Source of the DNA: Gammaproteobacteria bacterium Ga0077536
GTDB lineage: Bacteria; Pseudomonadota; Gammaproteobacteria; Ga0077536
Length of the DNA stretch: 64,000 nt
Reading direction: 5' to 3'
Assembly: GCA_001464935.1 (NCBI GenBank)
Contig: LNEL01000057.1
Location: 30,716 to 94,715, forward strand
Under the pieces are notes generated by a model. It was not told the DNA's origin and ran no database searches. It saw only the letters and a list, made by a program, of their open reading frames with translations. Of this stretch, positions 46,548-55,671 are shown piece after piece (the first letter of the stretch is position 1; each line of letters begins with the position of its first letter). The translations under genes and the position numbers were made by a program.

Positions 46548-47432
46548 ATGGCGCAGAAAGACATCCAGGTCTGTTTCAACGTCCACTTCGATTCCGTGTC
46601 CCTGTGGCTCGGCTCGTTCGGCGGCGAAGATTCTCCGTGTGACATTTCACGGGGCGTTCACGCCGCAAAAGTGGGCACGCCGCGCCTGCTCGACCTGTTC
46701 GACAAGTACGGCATCACGACGACCTGGAACATCACGGGTCACTCGATGGAGAGCTTTCCGAAGGAATCGAAGCTCGTCGCGCAGGCTGGCCACGAACTCG
46801 GGCTCCACGGTTATGCGCACGAGAACCCGCTCGCGATGTCGAAGGAGCAGGAATCAGACGTACTGAACAAGACCTTCGATCTCGTCGTCGAACTGTGCGG
46901 CAAGGCGCCGAAGGGTTACTCGGCACCGTGGTGGGAGCTCAGCCGCAACACCATCGACCTGCTGCTCGCGAAGGGCATCGAGTACGACCACAGCCTGATG
47001 GAGAACGACCACTCGCCGTATTACCTGCGGCGCGACGACAAGTGGACGAAGATCGACTACACCAAGCCGGCGGCGAGCTGGATGAAACCGTGGGAAGCGG
47101 GCCCGCTGACCAGTCTCATCGAGATCCCGTGCAGCTGGTATCTCGACGACGCGCCGCCGGTGATGTTCGTCAAGAAGTTCCCGAACAGCCACGGCTGGGT
47201 GCCGCCGCGCGACCTGGGTCAGATGTGGCAGGACCAGTTCGACTGGGTCTATCGCAATCTCGACTACGGCATCTTCAACGCGTGCCTGCATCCCGATGCC
47301 TGCGGCCATCCGCAGATGCTGATGATGCTGGAGCGTCTCATCGATCACATGCGGCATCATGACGGCGTGCGCTTCGTGACGCTGAACACCATCTGTCAGG
47401 AGTTCAAGCAGCGGCACCCGCAGCCGTTCTGA
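46548..47432 (+). CDS. Polysaccharide deacetylase-family protein (PuuE/PgdA-like)
   Basis: A 294 aa NodB-fold hydrolase without signal peptide. Metal/catalytic motifs: FNVHFDS (D), HELGLHGYAHEN (H-x-x-x-H), and YSAPWWELS. The cytoplasmic form resembles allantoinase PuuE and Helicobacter PgdA rather than secreted chitin deacetylases. Good TAGGAG site. Its 3' end overlaps the convergent COG0523 gene by 29 bp. Confidence 0.85.
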   Translation: MAQKDIQVCFNVHFDSVSLWLGSFGGEDSPCDISRGVHAAKVGTPRLLDLFDKYGITTTWNITGHSMESFPKESKLVAQAGHELGLHGYAHENPLAMSKEQESDVLNKTFDLVVELCGKAPKGYSAPWWELSRNTIDLLLAKGIEYDHSLMENDHSPYYLRRDDKWTKIDYTKPAASWMKPWEAGPLTSLIEIPCSWYLDDAPPVMFVKKFPNSHGWVPPRDLGQMWQDQFDWVYRNLDYGIFNACLHPDACGHPQMLMMLERLIDHMRHHDGVRFVTLNTICQEFKQRHPQPF

Positions 47433-48435
47433 GGCGTGCGCCGAGGCCGTTGAAGACGGCGAGCGACTCCCTGAGGGCCCCGGCGTCCAGGCCCTCGGTG
47501 ATGAACACGAGCCGGGACCGCCGGTCGGCGTCCGGCCAGCGCGCGAGATGAAACGGCGGATGCACGAGGTGCTGCACGCCGTTGACGACCACGGGCGTCG
47601 TGCTGTCCTGCACGTGCAGCAGGCCTTTGACGCGCAGGATGCGGTTGCCGTGCACGTGCAGCAGCATCGTCAGCCACAGGCCGAAGGCAGTCCAGTCGAT
47701 GGCGTCTTCGAGCACCACGTTGACCGCCTGGTACGGGGCACCGTGGTGGTGGGCGTGGGCGGCTGGCGCGTCGCCGCCGAGCCAGGCGGCAAAGTCGGCG
47801 GGATGCGCCTGCGGATCGTAGACATCGGCCGCCTGCAGCAGGCCGGCGTCGGCGTCGGCCGCACGGCCGAGCACCGCGCGCGGATTGATCGCCGCCAGCC
47901 GCTCGCGAAGCGCCGCGATCGCTGCCGGCGGCGCGAGATCCTCTTTTGAAATCAGCAGGCGGTCGGCCACCGCCACCTGCTTCCACGCCTCTTCGCGCCG
48001 CGCGAGATCGCCGGGGCCGTTGATCGCATCGACCGTCGTCAGCACCGCGCCTAGCCGATAGTGGTGGCGCAGTTCCGGATCGTTCAGCAGCGTCGAGAGG
48101 ATCGGCACCGGATCGGCGAGCCCCGTGGTTTCGATGATGAGCCTGCGGTACGCCGGCACCTCGCCGATGCGCCGCCGCTCGTCGAGGCGCAGCAACGCGG
48201 ATTTCAGATCGTCGCGGATGCTGCAGCATACGCAGCCGTTCGCGAGCAGCACCGGCGCGCCGTCGATTGGCTCGACGAGCTGGTGATCGAGGCCGATCTC
48301 ACCGAACTCATTGATCAGCACCGCGGCGTCGGACAGGCGCGGATCGCGCAGCCAGCGGTTCAGCAGCGTGGTCTTGCCGCTGCCGAGGAAGCCCGTCAGC
48401 ACCGTCAGCGGGATCAGCTCGCGGTAACTGCTCAT
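47404..48435 (-). CDS. COG0523 (CobW/ZNG) family GTPase metallochaperone
   Basis: A 343 aa G3E GTPase. Walker A GFLGSGKTT, the metal-binding CxCC as GCVCCSIRDD and the ETTGLADP motif are present, with a His-rich stretch (HAHHHGAP) and a CobW C-terminal domain. These proteins deliver Zn, Co or other metals to clients. The start overlaps the stop of the preceding small gene by 4 bases. The neighbouring iron-dependent Rieske oxygenase is divergent. Confidence 0.88.
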   Translation of the reverse strand: MSSYRELIPLTVLTGFLGSGKTTLLNRWLRDPRLSDAAVLINEFGEIGLDHQLVEPIDGAPVLLANGCVCCSIRDDLKSALLRLDERRRIGEVPAYRRLIIETTGLADPVPILSTLLNDPELRHHYRLGAVLTTVDAINGPGDLARREEAWKQVAVADRLLISKEDLAPPAAIAALRERLAAINPRAVLGRAADADAGLLQAADVYDPQAHPADFAAWLGGDAPAAHAHHHGAPYQAVNVVLEDAIDWTAFGLWLTMLLHVHGNRILRVKGLLHVQDSTTPVVVNGVQHLVHPPFHLARWPDADRRSRLVFITEGLDAGALRESLAVFNGLGARLRTAAGAAA

Positions 48436-48803
48436 GCGTCGGCAGCCTGGCGCAGCCGCGCGAGCAAGGCGGGGTCCAGCGGGTCGACCGGGCGCCCCGC
48501 GATACGCTCGACCATCTGCCACACCTGCGGCAGCGCCGGCACCATTTCGCTGCGGCCGGTCAGGCTGCGCACGATGTATTCGCCGAGTGCCCAGTCTTCG
48601 ATGCCACAGCCGTAGTGCGCGATCACCGCGTTGACGAGCTGCACGCGATAAAGCCGGGCCAGCCGCCGTTCGCGATCCTCGCGCTGGTCGCCGGACGCGG
48701 CGTCGGAGCCCGCCTCTGTCCAGTGCGGCTGGCCCGCCACCATCGCGCAGAATCCACACATCGCGCTGAACCGCCTTCGTTGATCCTGTGCCCAGCATGC
48801 CAT
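48432..48803 (-). CDS. Small CxxC protein in the COG0523 operon
   Basis: About 123 aa if started at 48803 (109 aa from ATG 48761, MCGFCAMV). Not recognised. It has an N-terminal CGFCAMVAGQPHW, a possible metal site, then ERRLARLYRVQLVNAVIAHYGCGIEDW and a helical end. Coupled by ATGA to the COG0523 GTPase, so a metal-handling partner or client is a fair inference. Confidence 0.6.
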   Translation of the reverse strand: MACWAQDQRRRFSAMCGFCAMVAGQPHWTEAGSDAASGDQREDRERRLARLYRVQLVNAVIAHYGCGIEDWALGEYIVRSLTGRSEMVPALPQVWQMVERIAGRPVDPLDPALLARLRQAADA

Positions 48804-48885
48804 GAACAGCTGCCCATGGGGTGCGCTGACGGCCCGCGCCGGCGCGTCTATAGTGGGAAGACCCGGAGCAGGCAGGAGACGCGTG

Positions 48886-50145
48886 ATGGAGACCGCAGTC
48901 GACCGCGCAGCAGACACCTCGCCATGGGCCGCGCCCCCCGACGAGCGCACCGTGCCCTACGCGGTATTCACCGATCCCGCCATCTTCGATCGCGAGCAGG
49001 CGCGCATCTTCCGCGGCCCGACCTGGCACTTCCTTGCGCTGGAAGACGAGATCGCCCGGCCCGGCGACTTCAAGTCGACGTTCATCGGCACCACGCCCGT
49101 GGTCGTCACGCGCACGAGGGACGATCAACTCAAGGCCTGGATCAATCGTTGCGCGCATCGCGGCGCGCTGGTGTGCCGGCAGGCCCGCGGCAACGCGCGG
49201 GTGCACACCTGTGTCTATCACCAGTGGGCCTATGACCAGGAAGGCCGGCTGCGCGGCGTGCCGTTTCGCGGCGGCCTCAATGCGCAGACCGGCATGGCGG
49301 CGGATTTCGCGCTCGACGCGTATTCGCTGACGCCCGTGCGCGTCAGCGAATACCGGGGCCTGGTGTTCGGCACGCTCGACCCCGCCAGCGCCAGCCTCGA
49401 GGACTACCTGGGGCCACTGATGCTGCCGTGGATCGACCGCCTCTTCGACCGGCCGGTCGAATATCTCGGCTGCACGCGGCAATACGCGAAGTCGAACTGG
49501 AAGCTGTACTACGAGAACGTCAAGGATCCCTACCACGCGAGCCTGCTGCACCTGTTCCACACCACGTTCAACATCTATCGCTCGAACATGCAGGGCCGCA
49601 CGATCGTCGACCCGCGCGGCCTGCATTCGATCATCACCACCACGCCGCGCGAGGACGACAACACCGCTGCGGCCTACAAGGCCGCCGGCATCCAGACCTA
49701 CCAGGAGCAGGCGAAGCTCCACGACGCGAGCATGCTGCGCGTGCGGCCCGAATTCGCGGAGCAGACCAGCAACAACATCCACACGCTGTTTCCGGCCACC
49801 GTGATCCAGCAGATCCACAACACGCTGGCCGTGCGGCAGGTGCTGCCGAAAGCCGTCGACGAGTTCGAGCTCGTGTTCCACTTCTTCGGTTACCGCGATG
49901 ACGATGCGGATCTGCGCGCGCTACGCCTGAAACAGGCGAACCTGGCCGGCCCGGCCGGCTATATCTCGATGGAGGACACCGAGGCCACCGAGCTCGTGCA
50001 GCGCGGCGTGACATCGAGTCCGCCCGGCGATGCGTCCTACCTCGGCATGGGCGACGAAACGCGCGACCAGCAGTCGAGCCTGATCACCGAACACATGATT
50101 CGCAGCTTCTGGCGCGGCTATCGCGGCCTGATGGGGTGGGCATGA
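48886..50145 (+). CDS. Rieske ring-hydroxylating oxygenase, large (alpha) subunit
   Basis: A 419 aa oxygenase subunit. The Rieske cluster is CAHRG plus CVYHQW (C-x-H, then C-x2-H); the mononuclear iron site is ENVKDPYHASLLHLFH with Asp and two His. Start at the ATG after AGGAGACGCG. Likely oxidises an aromatic ring, substrate unknown. The reductase/ferredoxin is not linked. Confidence 0.9.
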   Translation: METAVDRAADTSPWAAPPDERTVPYAVFTDPAIFDREQARIFRGPTWHFLALEDEIARPGDFKSTFIGTTPVVVTRTRDDQLKAWINRCAHRGALVCRQARGNARVHTCVYHQWAYDQEGRLRGVPFRGGLNAQTGMAADFALDAYSLTPVRVSEYRGLVFGTLDPASASLEDYLGPLMLPWIDRLFDRPVEYLGCTRQYAKSNWKLYYENVKDPYHASLLHLFHTTFNIYRSNMQGRTIVDPRGLHSIITTTPREDDNTAAAYKAAGIQTYQEQAKLHDASMLRVRPEFAEQTSNNIHTLFPATVIQQIHNTLAVRQVLPKAVDEFELVFHFFGYRDDDADLRALRLKQANLAGPAGYISMEDTEATELVQRGVTSSPPGDASYLGMGDETRDQQSSLITEHMIRSFWRGYRGLMGWA

Positions 50146-50627
50146 GCGCGGAGCCGGACGACCTGCTGCTGTATTTCCGGATCGATCGGCTGTTCGCCGA
50201 ATACTGCGCCTGTCTCGACGAGGATCGTCTCGAGGACTGGCCGGGCCTGTTCATCGAGGACGGGGTCTATCGCATGGTGTCGCGCGAGAACCACGCACAC
50301 GGCTTTCCGATCCCGCTGCTGCTGCTCGACAGCCGCGGCATGATGCTCGACCGCGTGCACTCGCTGCGTCATGCGAACATCTACCAGGCCCACCGCTACC
50401 GCCACGCGATCTCGGGCGTGCGCATCACTGCGCGGCACGAGGACGCCATCGAGGCCGCGTCGTCGTACATCGTGGTGCAGACGCTGGGCGAAGGCTTCAC
50501 CGAGGTCTACCAGGCTGGCAGCTACTACGACACCCTGGTCGACACGCCGGCGGGCCTGCGCTTCCGGCAGCGGCTGGTCGTCTACGACACGGCGCGCGTC
50601 AAGACGCTCCTCGCCACGCCGATCTGA
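50142..50627 (+). CDS. Ring-hydroxylating oxygenase, small (beta) subunit
   Basis: A 161 aa NTF2-like/SnoaL-fold structural subunit: LYFRIDRLFAEYCACLDEDRLEDWPGLFIEDGVYRMV and YRHAISGVRITA are typical of RHO beta subunits. Its ATG overlaps the alpha-subunit stop (ATGA), so alpha and beta are co-translated in equal amounts as needed for an alpha3beta3 enzyme. Confidence 0.9.
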   Translation: MSAEPDDLLLYFRIDRLFAEYCACLDEDRLEDWPGLFIEDGVYRMVSRENHAHGFPIPLLLLDSRGMMLDRVHSLRHANIYQAHRYRHAISGVRITARHEDAIEAASSYIVVQTLGEGFTEVYQAGSYYDTLVDTPAGLRFRQRLVVYDTARVKTLLATPI

Positions 50628-50637
50628 GCGCCCCTTC

Positions 50638-50680
50638 CGCGTGACGGGCCGGCGCAGCGCGGCCGCGCCGGCGTCACGCG
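50638..50680. terminator. Strong hairpin after the oxygenase genes
   Basis: The stem CGCGTGACGGGCCGGCGC / GCGCCGGCGTCACGCG (two-base bulge) closes a short loop. No U run follows, so it is either a weak terminator or an element overlapping the phoD Pho-like array, whose first unit falls in the right arm. Confidence 0.45.
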
Positions 50681-50726
50681 CCTGCAATCCGCGCGACACC
50701 GCGCCGTCACGCCGCCGCCCTAGGCT
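50671..50726 (+). promoter_or_regulatory. Pho-box-like array and -10 of phoD
   Basis: Four consecutive 11-bp units (50671-50714): GCGTCACGCGC, CTGCAATCCGC, GCGACACCGCG, CCGTCACGCCG. A 6-bp gap and TAGGCT (50721-50726) follow. The unit pattern NNGTCAYNNNN with 11-bp spacing is that of PhoB boxes, and the same layout occurs upstream of plcP and btaA. Confidence 0.6.
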
Positions 50727-50761
50727 TCCGCTGATTCTTCACAGGCGATCAGGGAGGCCCG

Positions 50762-52396
50762 ATGAACTCAGACGACCAAGATTCAACGACGAGCGACGCG
50801 ATGGCCGGCGCACTGCCGACGCGGCGGCGCGCGATCAAGACATTCGGCGGACTCGCCGTCGCCGCCTTCGTGCCCGGCGCGATGCGCGCGGCCTGGGGCG
50901 AGCAGCAGGGCGGCAGCAATCCGGTGTTCACGCTGGGTGTCGCGTCGGGCGATCCGGGCAGCGACAGGGTCGTGTTGTGGACGCGGCTCGCGCCGGATCC
51001 GCTGAACGGCGGCGGCCTCAACGATCGCGCCGCGCGCATCGACTGGGAGGTCGCCATCGATCCCGCCATGACGCGGACCGTCCGCCGCGGCACCACCACG
51101 AGCACCGCGCGCAACGGTCACGCGGTATCGGTGCACGTCACGGGTTTGCGCCCGGACAGCTGGTACTACTACCGGTTCAGTCATCGCGGCGTGCAGAGCC
51201 GGATCGGCCGCACCCGCACGTTCCCGGCTGCGGGCGTGCTGCCTGCGCGCATGCGTTTCGCGTTCTGCTCCTGCCAGCACTACGAGCAGGGCTACTACGC
51301 CGCCTATCGCGACATGGCGACCCAGGACCTCGATTTCGTCGTGCACGTCGGCGACTACATCTACGAATATGCGGCGAGTGCGAACGTGCCCGCGGCCCGC
51401 CGCCATCAGGGCGGCGAGATCGCGACCCTCGCGGATTACCGCAACCGCTACGCGCTCTACCGCCTCGACCGGCATCTGCAGGATACGCACGCGGCGTTCC
51501 CGTTCATCGTGACCTTCGACGACCACGAGGTCGACAACAACTACGCCGGCCTCATCCCCGAGGACGAACAGACCGCCGAAGCGTTCCGGCAGCGTCGCCG
51601 CAATGCCTACCAGGTCTATCGTGAATCGATGCCGCTGCGGGCGAACGTGCAGGCCAGCGGTGACGGACTGAACCTCTATCGCCGCCTGCCGTACGGCCGC
51701 CTCGCCGACATCCTCGTGCTCGACACGCGTCAATACCGCAGCGATCAGCCCTGCGACGACGGCCTGCAGTTCCTGCAGACCTGCCCGGCGATTCTGAGTC
51801 CGGACGCGACGATGCTCGGCGCGACGCAGGAAGCGTGGCTGTTCGATCAGCTGCGGCAGTCGCGCGCGACGTGGAACGTCCTGGCCCAGCAGGTGATGAT
51901 GATGCGCTGGGACCTCGGTGCGCTGACCGGTCAGCCGCTGAACTACTACAACGTCGACGCGTGGGATGGCTACCAGGCGCAGCGCGATCGCATCCTGCGC
52001 TTCCTCGCCGAGCAGCGCGTGGCCAATCCCGTGGTGCTGACCGGCGACATCCATTCGGCGTGGGCGGCAGATCTGAAGGCCGATTTCAATGGGGCGAGCT
52101 CACCGGTGATAGGCGCGGAGTTCGTCTGCACCAGCATCAGCTCCGGTTTCGGCGACAGCAACGACCCGCTGGTCAAGGCGACGCTGCCATCGAACCCGCA
52201 CATCCGCTACTTCGACGGGCTGCTGCGCGGCTACTCGATCTGCACGGTGACGCCGGGCGCTTGGCGAACGGATTTCCGCGCCGTGCAACGGGTCGCCGAT
52301 CCGGTCTTCACGGTGCCGTCGGCGGATCTGCCGGTCAGTGACGTCGCGGCGTTCAATTTGATCGCCGGGCAGGCGGGGCTCACGCGCGTGCTGTGA
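50762..52396 (+). CDS. phoD: PhoD-type alkaline phosphatase/phosphodiesterase
   Basis: A 544 aa Tat-exported enzyme (leader TRRRAIKTFGGLAVAAF). Metallophosphatase marks include FCSCQHYEQGYY, VHVGDYIYEY, FDDHEVDNNY and LTGDIHSAWA, matching Bacillus PhoD, which binds iron and calcium. Releases phosphate from organic esters outside the inner membrane. GGGAGG precedes the ATG. Pho-like boxes lie 48 bp upstream; a terminator lies right after. Confidence 0.9.
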   Translation: MNSDDQDSTTSDAMAGALPTRRRAIKTFGGLAVAAFVPGAMRAAWGEQQGGSNPVFTLGVASGDPGSDRVVLWTRLAPDPLNGGGLNDRAARIDWEVAIDPAMTRTVRRGTTTSTARNGHAVSVHVTGLRPDSWYYYRFSHRGVQSRIGRTRTFPAAGVLPARMRFAFCSCQHYEQGYYAAYRDMATQDLDFVVHVGDYIYEYAASANVPAARRHQGGEIATLADYRNRYALYRLDRHLQDTHAAFPFIVTFDDHEVDNNYAGLIPEDEQTAEAFRQRRRNAYQVYRESMPLRANVQASGDGLNLYRRLPYGRLADILVLDTRQYRSDQPCDDGLQFLQTCPAILSPDATMLGATQEAWLFDQLRQSRATWNVLAQQVMMMRWDLGALTGQPLNYYNVDAWDGYQAQRDRILRFLAEQRVANPVVLTGDIHSAWAADLKADFNGASSPVIGAEFVCTSISSGFGDSNDPLVKATLPSNPHIRYFDGLLRGYSICTVTPGAWRTDFRAVQRVADPVFTVPSADLPVSDVAAFNLIAGQAGLTRVL

Positions 52397-52403
52397 GGCG
52401 ACA

Positions 52404-52433
52404 CGCCGCGGTCCACCGGGACCGCGGCGTTTT
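52404..52433 (+). terminator. Rho-independent terminator of phoD
   Basis: An 11-bp perfect stem CGCCGCGGTCC / GGACCGCGGCG with an ACCG loop, followed by TTTTC on the plus strand, starts 7 bases after the phoD stop. Confidence 0.85.
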
Positions 52434-52448
52434 CGTCAACGCGCCCTG

Positions 52449-53495
52449 TCAGGCGCGCGGAATCGGTGCGAGCGCGCCGCGAAAGATCTCCGCCGTCGCC
52501 CGCCAGGAGAAGCCGCTGGCGTAGGCGATGCAATCTTCGGGGGACAGGGTCAGCGCGCCATGCACGGCGCTGGCGAGATCCTCGTGCAGCACGCCCGAGC
52601 GGCCGGGCGCGACCACGTCCAGCGGCCCGGGCACCGGGTAGGCGGCGACCGGCACGCCGCAGGCCATCGCCTCCAGCATGACGAGACCAAAGGTGTCCGT
52701 GCGACTCGGGAACACGAACACGTCCGCGGCGGACACGTGAGTCGCCAGTGTCTCGCCGCGCAGTTGGCCGCAGAAGGTGACAGCGGGATAGCGGGCACGG
52801 AGCTTGGCCAGATCCGGGCCGTCACCGATGACGACCTTGCTGCCGGGAAGGTTCAGATCGAGAAACGCTTCGATGTTCTTCTCCACCGCGACGCGGCCCA
52901 CGAACAGGCTGACGGGCCGCGGCAGATGATCGAAGGCCTGCTTGCCGAGCGGCCGGAACAGGTTCGTGTCGACCCCGCGCATCCAGCGCGTGAGATTGGT
53001 GAAGCCGCGCGCTGCCAGGCGCTCGGACACTGTCTTCGTCGCCACCAGCGTGCGCGCCGCCGCACCGTGGAAGCGGCGCAGGTAGGCATAACTCCAATGC
53101 AGCGGCACGGGCACCCGCGCCCGGACGTACTCGGGGAACTGCGTGTGGAACGACGTCGTGAACGGCCACGCGTGTTCGAGGCAGAACGCGCGCGCCGCAT
53201 GCCCCAGCGGGCCTTCGGTCGCGATGTGCACTGCATCCGGTCGCAGGGCGCGCAGACGACGCGCAAGCGCCGCGCCCGGCAGCACGGCGAGCCGAATCGA
53301 CGGATACGTCGGACATGGCACGGTGCGAAAGTACTGGGGACTGATCACCGTGACCTGATGACTCATCGCGCCGAGTTCGGTCACGACGTGTTCGAGGGTC
53401 GTGACGACCCCGTTGACCTGCGGTGCCCACGCATCCGTCACGAGCACGATGTGCTGGAGTTCGCGCCGCGCCGAGCGCTGCTCTGCCGCGTTCAT
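52449..53495 (-). CDS. agt: GT4 glycosyltransferase, Agt-like lipid glycosyltransferase
   Basis: A 348 aa GT-B enzyme, family GT4: VTDAWAPQVNGVVTTLEHV at the N-terminus, GVDTNLFRP, VGRVAVEKNIEAFL, and the donor site PSRTDTFGLVMLEAMACGVPV (EX7E). Adjacent and coupled to the plcP-like gene; in alphaproteobacteria and SAR11 this gene pair makes glycosyl-diacylglycerols in phosphate starvation. The product here (glucosyl, galactosyl or glucuronosyl lipid) is not determined. Confidence 0.8.
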   Translation of the reverse strand: MNAAEQRSARRELQHIVLVTDAWAPQVNGVVTTLEHVVTELGAMSHQVTVISPQYFRTVPCPTYPSIRLAVLPGAALARRLRALRPDAVHIATEGPLGHAARAFCLEHAWPFTTSFHTQFPEYVRARVPVPLHWSYAYLRRFHGAAARTLVATKTVSERLAARGFTNLTRWMRGVDTNLFRPLGKQAFDHLPRPVSLFVGRVAVEKNIEAFLDLNLPGSKVVIGDGPDLAKLRARYPAVTFCGQLRGETLATHVSAADVFVFPSRTDTFGLVMLEAMACGVPVAAYPVPGPLDVVAPGRSGVLHEDLASAVHGALTLSPEDCIAYASGFSWRATAEIFRGALAPIPRA

Positions 53496-54286
53496 GCCGC
53501 CACCGGCAGCGGCACTTGGGCGGGTTGCCGCTCCTCGAGCCAATGCACGAGTGACAGCGCGCCGTCGTGAGTCTCTGTCAGCGCGGTGCAGCTTTCGACC
53601 CAGTCGCCGCAGTTCATGTACAGCAGTTCATCGACCTGCGTCAGTTCCGCGCGATGAATATGGCCGCAGACCACACCGCCGACCTCGCGCTGCCGGGCCG
53701 CGTGCGCGACGGCGGCTTCGTAGTTGCCGATGTACTGCACGGCGTTCTTCACCTTGTGCTTCAGGAACGCCGCCAGCGACCAGTACGGAAATCCGAAGCG
53801 GCGCCTGGCCCAGTTCACGACATGGTTCAGTTCGATCAGCCACGCATAGAGCAGCGCACCGAATTTGGCGACGTACGGCGAGCACTGCACGACCGTGTCG
53901 AACTCGTCACCGTGCAGCACGAGCAGGCGCTGGCCGGTCGCGCAGGTGTGGATCACTTCGCGCTGAATCTCGACGTTGCCGAACACGAGGCCGTCGTAGT
54001 CGCGCAGCGGTTCGTCGTGATTGCCCGGCACGTAAATCACACGCGTGCCGTGCTTCGCCTTGCCGAGGATGGTGCGCACCACGTTGTTGTGCGCCTGCGG
54101 CCAGTACGGCCGCTTCTTGATTTGCCAGAGATCGATGATGTCGCCGACCAGATAGAGCGTGTCACACTCGAATGAGTGGAGGAACTCCAGCAGGTAGTCG
54201 GCGCTGCAGCCCCTGAATCCGAGATGGACGTCCGAGATCCAGACCGTCCGGTAGTGCCGTCGAGGACCTGGCGGGATGCGATTCAT
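53492..54286 (-). CDS. plcP: PlcP-like metallophosphoesterase (phospholipase C)
   Basis: A 264 aa calcineurin-type phosphoesterase related to LpxH. Motifs: ISDVHLGFRG, VGDIIDLW, PGNHDEPL, LHGDEFD and CGHIHRA. Rather than LpxH (lipid A), gene context with agt, btaAB and phoD points to PlcP, which converts phospholipids to diacylglycerol under phosphate limitation. AGGAG upstream of the ATG; the stop overlaps agt (ATGA). Confidence 0.82.
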   Translation of the reverse strand: MNRIPPGPRRHYRTVWISDVHLGFRGCSADYLLEFLHSFECDTLYLVGDIIDLWQIKKRPYWPQAHNNVVRTILGKAKHGTRVIYVPGNHDEPLRDYDGLVFGNVEIQREVIHTCATGQRLLVLHGDEFDTVVQCSPYVAKFGALLYAWLIELNHVVNWARRRFGFPYWSLAAFLKHKVKNAVQYIGNYEAAVAHAARQREVGGVVCGHIHRAELTQVDELLYMNCGDWVESCTALTETHDGALSLVHWLEERQPAQVPLPVAA

Positions 54287-54313
54287 CCACGTCTCCTTCC
54301 ATTGACCGCCCGC

Positions 54314-54369
54314 AGGTTAGGCTCGCCGCATTGCAGCAACATGATCGCCACATGGCAGCTTCGTGACGG
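54314..54369 (-). promoter_or_regulatory. Pho-box-like array and -10 of plcP-agt
   Basis: On the minus strand from 54369: CCGTCACGAAG, CTGCCATGTGG, CGATCATGTTG, CTGCAATGCGG (4 x 11 bp), then 6 bp and TAACCT (54319-54314). The predicted start of transcription leaves about a 21-base leader with an AGGAG site before plcP. Confidence 0.62.
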
Positions 54370-54378
54370 CGCACCTGG

Positions 54379-54434
54379 CTGTCATGCATCGGACATGCGT
54401 CGATCATTCACGCGTCATGTCGACTGCCCAGGAT
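54379..54434 (+). promoter_or_regulatory. Pho-box-like array and -10 of btaAB
   Basis: CTGTCATGCAT, CGGACATGCGT, CGATCATTCAC, GCGTCATGTCG occupy 54379-54422, then 6 bp and CAGGAT (54429-54434). The first unit contains the classical CTGTCAT. It is divergent from, and 9 bp away from, the plcP array. The -10 overlaps the upstream ATG at 54433, implying initiation at the ATG at 54442. Confidence 0.62.
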
Positions 54435-54441
54435 GCGCGTC

Positions 54442-55671
54442 ATGCGCATTGCCACCGCGCGCCGCGACACCGGCGCTCCCCTGCCACGACGCCTGTCGCT
54501 GTCGGATCGTTTCGACCAGACGGTGTTCAATGCGGTGTATTCGCGAGCACTGGTCTACAACACGTGCTGGGAAGATCCTGCGGTCGACCGGCAGACGCTG
54601 ATGCTCGGGCCTGACGACGAACTGCTGGTCATCACGAGCGCCGGTTGCAATGTGCTCGATTACGCGCTGCTGGCTCCGCGTGCGATTCATGCCGTCGACG
54701 CGAATCCGCGTCAGACCGCGCTGCTCGAACTGAAGATGGCCGGCCTGCGGCAGCTCGAACATGGCGACTTCTTCGAGCTTTTCGGGCGCGGTCGTCACGC
54801 CGACTTTCCTGCGCTCTATCAGGACTGTCTGCGGGATCTGCTCTCGCCCTTCGCGCGCCAGTTCTGGGATGCGCGTGCGGTCTGGTTCTCGCCGACGGGG
54901 CGCGGCCTGTATTTCCGCGGACTTGCGGGCTGGGTGGCGCGCGCGTTTCACGAGTATCTGAGGCTGCGGCCCGGCTTGCAGTCGGCACTCGAGCAACTGT
55001 TCACCGCGTCCACACTCGACGAACAGCGTGCGCTTTACCGCGCGCGCATCGCGCCGCTGCTGTGGAGCCGCCCGATGAACTGGGCGCTCTCCCGCCAGCT
55101 GACGCTGAGTCTCCTCGGCGTCCCGCACCCTCAGCGCCGCGAAGTCGTCGCCCAGCATCAAGGCGGCGTGGCCGCCTTCGTGCGCGACGCGCTCGGCTAC
55201 ATCGCGTGCGAACTGCCGACGCGCTCGAACTATTTCTACTCGCTGTACGTGCACGGCGAGTACGCACCCGATTGCTGCCCCGAGTACCTGACCCATGCGG
55301 GATTCAACGCGCTGCGCGCGGGACTGGTCGAGCGAATTCATCCGCACACCACGACGGTCACGGAGTTTCTGCGCCGGCATCAGGCGCCCGTCTCGCGGTT
55401 CGTGCTGCTGGACCACATGGACTGGATGAGCAGCTATCACCCGGCCGCGCTGCAGGAGGAATGGGATCTGATCCTGCAGCGCGCGACGCCGGGCGCACGG
55501 GTGCTGTTTCGCAGTGCGCACGCCGATCCGGCTTACCTCTGGCGCCTGACGGCGGGCAGCGCGCCGCTGCGGGCAACGCTGCACTTCCATGACGAATGGG
55601 CGCGCACGCTGTCACGCGAGGACCGAGTCCACACCTATGCGGGCTTCCACATTGCGGATCTGCCAGTGTGA
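54442..55671 (+). CDS. btaA: BtaA, SAM:diacylglycerol 3-amino-3-carboxypropyltransferase
   Basis: First enzyme of betaine-lipid (DGTS) synthesis; moves the aminobutyrate part of SAM to diacylglycerol. The 409 aa protein has the DUF3419 marks FNAVYSRALVYNTCWEDPAVD, VITSAGCNVLDYAL, VDANPRQTALLELK and LDHMDWM. The start is set at 54442, not 54433, because the proposed -10 overlaps the earlier ATG. Its substrate would be supplied by the PlcP-like enzyme. Stop overlaps btaB (GTGA). Confidence 0.88.
   Translation: MRIATARRDTGAPLPRRLSLSDRFDQTVFNAVYSRALVYNTCWEDPAVDRQTLMLGPDDELLVITSAGCNVLDYALLAPRAIHAVDANPRQTALLELKMAGLRQLEHGDFFELFGRGRHADFPALYQDCLRDLLSPFARQFWDARAVWFSPTGRGLYFRGLAGWVARAFHEYLRLRPGLQSALEQLFTASTLDEQRALYRARIAPLLWSRPMNWALSRQLTLSLLGVPHPQRREVVAQHQGGVAAFVRDALGYIACELPTRSNYFYSLYVHGEYAPDCCPEYLTHAGFNALRAGLVERIHPHTTTVTEFLRRHQAPVSRFVLLDHMDWMSSYHPAALQEEWDLILQRATPGARVLFRSAHADPAYLWRLTAGSAPLRATLHFHDEWARTLSREDRVHTYAGFHIADLPV

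Noticed and set aside
53492..54286. LpxH (UDP-diacylglucosamine hydrolase)
   Set aside because: Fold-level motifs fit, but coupling with an agt-like gene, btaAB and Pho-like promoters favours PlcP.
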